From: Pyronema omphalodes
Lineage: Eukaryota > Ascomycota > Pezizomycetes > Pezizales > Pyronemataceae
Assembly: GCA_024516155.1 (NCBI GenBank)
Contig: JAJJXM010000030.1
Location: forward strand, 186,001 to 250,000
Length of the DNA: 64,000 nucleotides
Direction: 5' to 3'
A model generated the notes under the pieces. It saw only the letters and a program-made list of their open reading frames with translations, made no database searches and was not told the DNA's origin. Position numbers and translations under genes: made by a program. Of this stretch, positions 59,868-64,000 are shown one piece after another (position 1 is the first letter of the stretch; each line of letters begins with the position of its first letter).

Positions 59868-60074
59868 GAAATTTTACGAACAAATCCACCCTAAGTTTAA
59901 TCCCTAGAACCATCTTCCATCACTACATCGAGTGATATTCCATGAAGTCGATCTTCAATCTACTCACAGCGCTTCCTATACCACATATACCTCCTCTCCT
60001 CCCCCAAACCACCTCAATCCTCCCAATCTCCAAAATCCAACACTTTATATATCACATATTATATACTCCGTGAT

Positions 60075-60235
60075 CACCAATTCACCAATTCACCAATTCA
60101 CCAATTCACCAATTCACCAATTCACCAATTCACCAATTCACCAATTCACCAATTCACCAATTCACCAATTCACCAATTCACCAATTCACCAATTCACCAA
60201 TTCACCAATTCACCAATTCACCAATTCACCAATTC
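60075..60235 (+). repeat. (TTCACCAA)n array
   Basis: About 20 eight-base units, leading directly into the next array. Confidence 0.95.
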
Positions 60236-60340
60236 CTTCAATTCCTTCAATTCCTTCAATTCCTTCAATTCCTTCAATTCCTTCAATTCCTTCAATTCCT
60301 TCAATTCCTTCAATTCCTTCAATTCCTTCAATTCCTTCAA
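60232..60340 (+). repeat. (TTCCTTCAA)n array
   Basis: About 12 nine-base units; they begin where the octamer array ends, sharing the AATTC boundary. Confidence 0.95.
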
Positions 60341-60362
60341 TATTTTCTTTCTTCTGTCTACC

Positions 60363-60479
60363 ACCATCCCATAACCATCCCATAACCATCCCATAACCAT
60401 CCCATAACCACCCCATAACCATCCCATAACCATCCCATAACCATCCCATAACAATCCCATAACCATCCCATAACCATCC
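60363..60479 (+). repeat. (ATCCCATAACC)n array
   Basis: About 11 eleven-base units with single-base variants (ACCCC, ACAATCC). Confidence 0.95.
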
Positions 60480-61781
60480 CGTTCGAGGTTTCCAGATTTT
60501 CTCAGTCATGTCAAGAACCTTATCCTTATGACGATATGTATATAACTATATAAACCCCCCCCCCCCCCCCCCCCCGCCCCCCACCCCACTCCAACCCCCC
60601 CCTCCAACCCCATTCAAAACAGTCCAGCCCACTCAAAACTCTAAACTTCTTTCAGCAACTTCCCAAAACTTCCCAAAACTTTAGAATTCACGACGTAGAA
60701 CGTAGAACGTAGGACATAGGACGTAGGACGTAGGCCGTAGCCACAACAGGAATATACTGTAATTTAATTTAATTTCAAGTTTTCAAGTTTGAACTTATTG
60801 AGTTAATTGATTGATTGATTGAGTTGATTGGTAGGTAGTGGTGGTAGGAGATACGTGGTGGTGGTGGTGGGGGGGGGGGGTATACACAGTGGGCAGTAGG
60901 ACGATGGGGCAGTGGACGATGGGGCAGCGGGTAGTAAGTAAGGTAGTAAGTAGAGCAGTCAAAAAAAAACCAGAATAGAAAAGAATAGAAAAAAAACAGA
61001 ATCAAAAAAAAAACGAGTATCCAGCATAGCTGCATATCTGTCAGAATAAAAAAAAGAAGTAAGTAAGTAAGTAAGTTAACTTTAGCATGTGAGGTTAAAA
61101 CAGTAAAAAGTAAAAGTAAAAGTAAAAAGAAAAAAAAGCACACAACAATAACAAACAAACAAACAAACAAACAAATAATAATGAGAACTTGATAACAAAC
61201 AAAAAAAAAGATTTCATGAAAAAAAAGGTAAACAAACAAGAAGTAAACCAACACCTTTCACACCAACGCAAAGAATCAAAGCCAAGCCAAGCCGAAATGA
61301 AACAACAAACAACAACGACAACAAAAAAAAAGCCACAGAATGTGTGAGACAGAAAAAAAAAATAAAGGCTAGACACAAAGAAAAAAAATATAGAGGCGGA
61401 CACTAGACACTAGACACAAGAGACAGGATACAAGAGACAGTAGACAATAGACAATAGACAAGAGACAAGAAATTTATGAGTTCGAAAATACCCATAAGGA
61501 CAAGATAAAAGTCAAGACAAGAGACAGCAGAGACAACTACCGGGCCAAATTCCTCTAATACCATTTTGTGGTGTAGTAAACATCCATACAGATGGACTAC
61601 ACTCTTATTACGTATGCAAGTTTATCCGCATTACATCATTCACACGCCATGCAACCTTTTATTATCAGGTGTTTTTATTAACAACCTCCAAAGACCTTCG
61701 ACGGTCTTCGATGGCTTTTGATAGCCTCTGACGGCCATTGGCAAGTTTCCGACGTTCCGCAAGATATACCTGCGCCTAGCT

Positions 61782-64000
61782 TCATGGGCTACCGAAAGCC
61801 GAAACTCTCGCTCCAGCACGGTTGATAATTCCATCCAAGCTCCTCATCTTGTTATCCTTAGCAGAGACCTGGAGGTAACCGGCCTCAGTAGGAGACTGGC
61901 ACTCGCTCATTCCATCCTCATCCTCTAGGATTCTAGTGGGAACATCGATGTCTCCGTATCCAATAGAATACCGATCAGGAGTGTGGGTAGAGTTCATGCT
62001 CATAGCAGTACTTGCCCTATGAGTGAGGTCAGGGGTCGGGGGGACCGAAGAGTGGTTGGGGCGCAACAAGTCACCATCGATTGAGGATCTGTGTCGGCGA
62101 TGCTTCGGAGTCGCGGTGACATCGTCGTCGTCGTCGTAGTTGTCGTCGTCATCGGAGTTGTTACGATTTTCCTCTTCTTGAGCGGCGGCGGCTTGTGCGA
62201 GATGCAATCCTTCGACTGCGGCGGCGCATTGTTCTGAGATATTTCTAATGATATCTGCAATTGCATCTGTTTTGTCGCGGATATTCCTGTCGGCAACGTC
62301 GGACCAGGACATTTGAGAAAAGCGTTTCATAGCGGCGGGACTATTATATAATCGTCGTTCCATCTCTGGTGTGACGTCTTCAGCATCCAAACCCTTAGGA
62401 TCAATCGTACTGGCACGGGATGCTGTACGCGATGAACTCCTCGAAGATGCTCTTGAGGCTCTTCGGGATAATAATGGGGTTTGCCTGGCGGTGGCTTGGG
62501 AGTTGGTGTCTTCGTTTCCTTCTTCAAAGGTGTCTTCTGGCTCGGGGTCGTTGATGGAAAGGACGAGGTGCTGCATGTGGTGTGCTTGTCCTTCGATCAA
62601 GGCGCGGAGATGAATGACGACACGCTGGGCCTCGTCACGCTGACGCTGGATATTGCGGTTGGTGTCGACAAGATCCTTAAGCTCCTTCTTGTTCTTCTTA
62701 CGCTCGCGTTCGAGCTCCTCAGCAACCTCCTGCTGGATGACGAGTGCCTCAAGGGCATCGTCACGCTGCTTTTCGGTGCCGGCAAGACGAAGAGCAAGAG
62801 TGTTGCTGTCAATCTTTTGCTGCTCAATGAGCTTGGCAAGACGAGCATTCTCCTTCTTGTGCTGCTCAATCTTGACCTTGAGGTCTGAAGCCTCTTTGGT
62901 GAGCTGTGCGGCGAAGCCTTGGAATTTCTCAAACTGTAGTATATCATAAGCAAGCGACAGACGGAGGTTATTGAGGTACATACCTGTTGTTTCCAGCTCT
63001 CGACTTCCTCAAGAAGAAAGTTATTTCTCTTGTTAACCTTCTGTAGTTCGGTATCCATACGTCCCTTGAGGTTAATGTAATCTTGCCACGCCTCGACTGC
63101 GTCGCGGGAGTACTGATTCCGCTCACGAACAATCTCGTTCAAGTGGCGAAGAGAAACCTTTGTCATAAGCGGCTTCTTGACAGAACCACCAAACAAGGCC
63201 TTGATTCCAGTGTTGCGTCCCATCTTTTCACAAGCATGGTCAAGAACTCCCATAACTGCGTCTTGGTCCCACCAGTCCGGTTCCTGAACACTGTCGACCT
63301 CACCACGCATAACAATAATCTGACCAGCGGGGACGAGTTTTCCGCCTCCATAGGCAGAGCGAAGGTGAGAAGGAACTCCAGAAATGGCAATGTCTCCTTT
63401 AAGTGCAGTAGTCAATCTTTGGATCATCTTGTTGCGCTGTCCATTTGTAAAAGTAGTAGGAGGAGCAGAAGTCAAGACAAAGTTGCGATCCAAATCAACA
63501 ACGAGAGCATCACTTGGGGCGGTGAACAAGCTGCGACATTCTGCGGTGAATCCAAGAATGTACGGACCGGGCTCCTGGACCATATCCCTTGCATGGCGGG
63601 CGTGGACGACAGGAACGTAAAGACCGCTCCACTCAAACACACGAACGCAGAAACGGAGAGTTTCGGCAGCCACAGTCAACATGGCCGGGTAGTGGCTGAC
63701 AAAAATTATCCTCCGAGTTGGCGAAAGGGCAGCCTCGACAAGCCCGACAATGTTGGGAATGGACAAACAGCAGAACAACGGCCACATGGCAAACTACAAC
63801 TCAATTAGCATGACCACAGCATAATCAGCATCCACAAATAACCCACATTCTGGAAACCGGTGGGCGAAGAAGGAAATTGGTAGCAAAGAGCATAATCCTT
63901 CATGTCAATTCGCACCAAGTCGTTAAGTCGGGGAGCGGGGAAGCTCAAGATTCGCGAAACCTCCCTACACTGTCGTCAGCGAGTGCATTTCCAGTGTCAA
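61782..64000 (-). CDS. DENN-domain protein (3' part, continues beyond the window)
   Basis: Visible exons on minus: 63965-63847 (preceded by an intron running out of the window), 63793-62984 and 62933-61782, all phase-matched. The encoded C-terminal part has the fungal DENN core: SIPNIVGLVEAALSPTRRII, FVSHYPAMLTVAAETLRF, RVFEWSGLYVPVVHARHAR, GPYILGFTAECRSLF, SDALVVDLDRNFVLT. A long coiled coil follows (FAAQLTKEASDLKVKIEQ to RERKKNKKELKDLV), then an Arg/Ser-rich, acidic and probably disordered tail with QMSWSDVADRNIRDK. DENN proteins are Rab guanine-nucleotide exchange factors acting in membrane traffic. The N-terminal exons are missing from this window. One donor is GTGGGT. Confidence 0.88.

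Larger units (their letters stand above)
59868..61781. other. intergenic minisatellites, nothing coding
   Basis: After the target duplication comes the triple array (60075-60479), a C21 run (60555-60575), a G12 run (60869-60880) and A-rich low-complexity sequence towards the DENN gene 3' end. Confidence 0.6.

Noticed and set aside
60210..60509. Minus frames with GMVMGWLWD and ELKELKELKE repeats
   Set aside because: They are translations of the 11- and 9-base arrays, not coiled-coil genes.

Overview
The window looks like nuclear DNA from a filamentous ascomycete (Pezizomycotina). Genes carry short introns (about 50 to 250 bases) with fungal donors and CTAAC/CTGAC branch sites. The gene set is typical of filamentous fungi: SPT20, a LAMMER kinase, an NRC-2/Fpk1 flippase kinase, PUS7, a MOCS1/cnxABC molybdenum-cofactor gene, a TBC RabGAP and a fungal DENN protein. 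Small secreted cysteine-rich proteins and many 7 to 12 base minisatellites fill the spaces. I cannot name the species; an Orbilia-like nematode-trapping fungus would fit but is only a guess.

Layout. 1-5 kb: a small secreted protein (-) and a tRNA-Arg(ACG) (-). 5.3-8.4 kb: SPT20 (-), four exons, glutamine-rich. 8.4-12.9 kb: non-coding, with a duplicated block of about 115 bp. 12.9-15.3 kb: LAMMER kinase (-), seven exons. 15.3-21.6 kb: no convincing gene. 21.6-23.6 kb: an unrecognised protein built of about seven Myb/SANT-like units (+). 23.6-28.1 kb: minisatellites. 28.2-31.5 kb: TBC RabGAP (+). 31.5-34.9 kb: T-rich and low-complexity DNA and a perfect 44 bp palindrome. 35-37.2 kb: PUS7 (-). 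38-40.6 kb: MOCS1-like gene (-), with its MoaA and MoaC halves in different frames. 40.6-44 kb: a 236 bp MITE and a large octamer array. 44-46.2 kb: NRC-2-type kinase (-). 46.2-51.4 kb: minisatellites. 51.4-55.1 kb: a GNAT-like protein, a granulin-like secreted peptide and a hemerythrin-like HHE protein (all +). 55.19-59.87 kb: a complete but non-autonomous Ty1/copia-type LTR element (-). 59.9-61.8 kb: minisatellites. 61.8 kb to the right edge: 3' part of a DENN-domain gene (-).

The genes form no operon-like unit; they are ordinary housekeeping and signalling genes with independent promoters. The most unusual items are the LTR element (219 bp LTRs with no difference that I can see, perfect 5 bp target duplication, no polymerase, duplicated and frameshifted gag, body replaced by a minisatellite), the Myb-unit protein with introns at equivalent sites in its last two units, and the MOCS1-like frame break that falls exactly at the double-glycine codons. 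Exon boundaries were worked out by hand from splice signals and reading phase, and no alignment was run.
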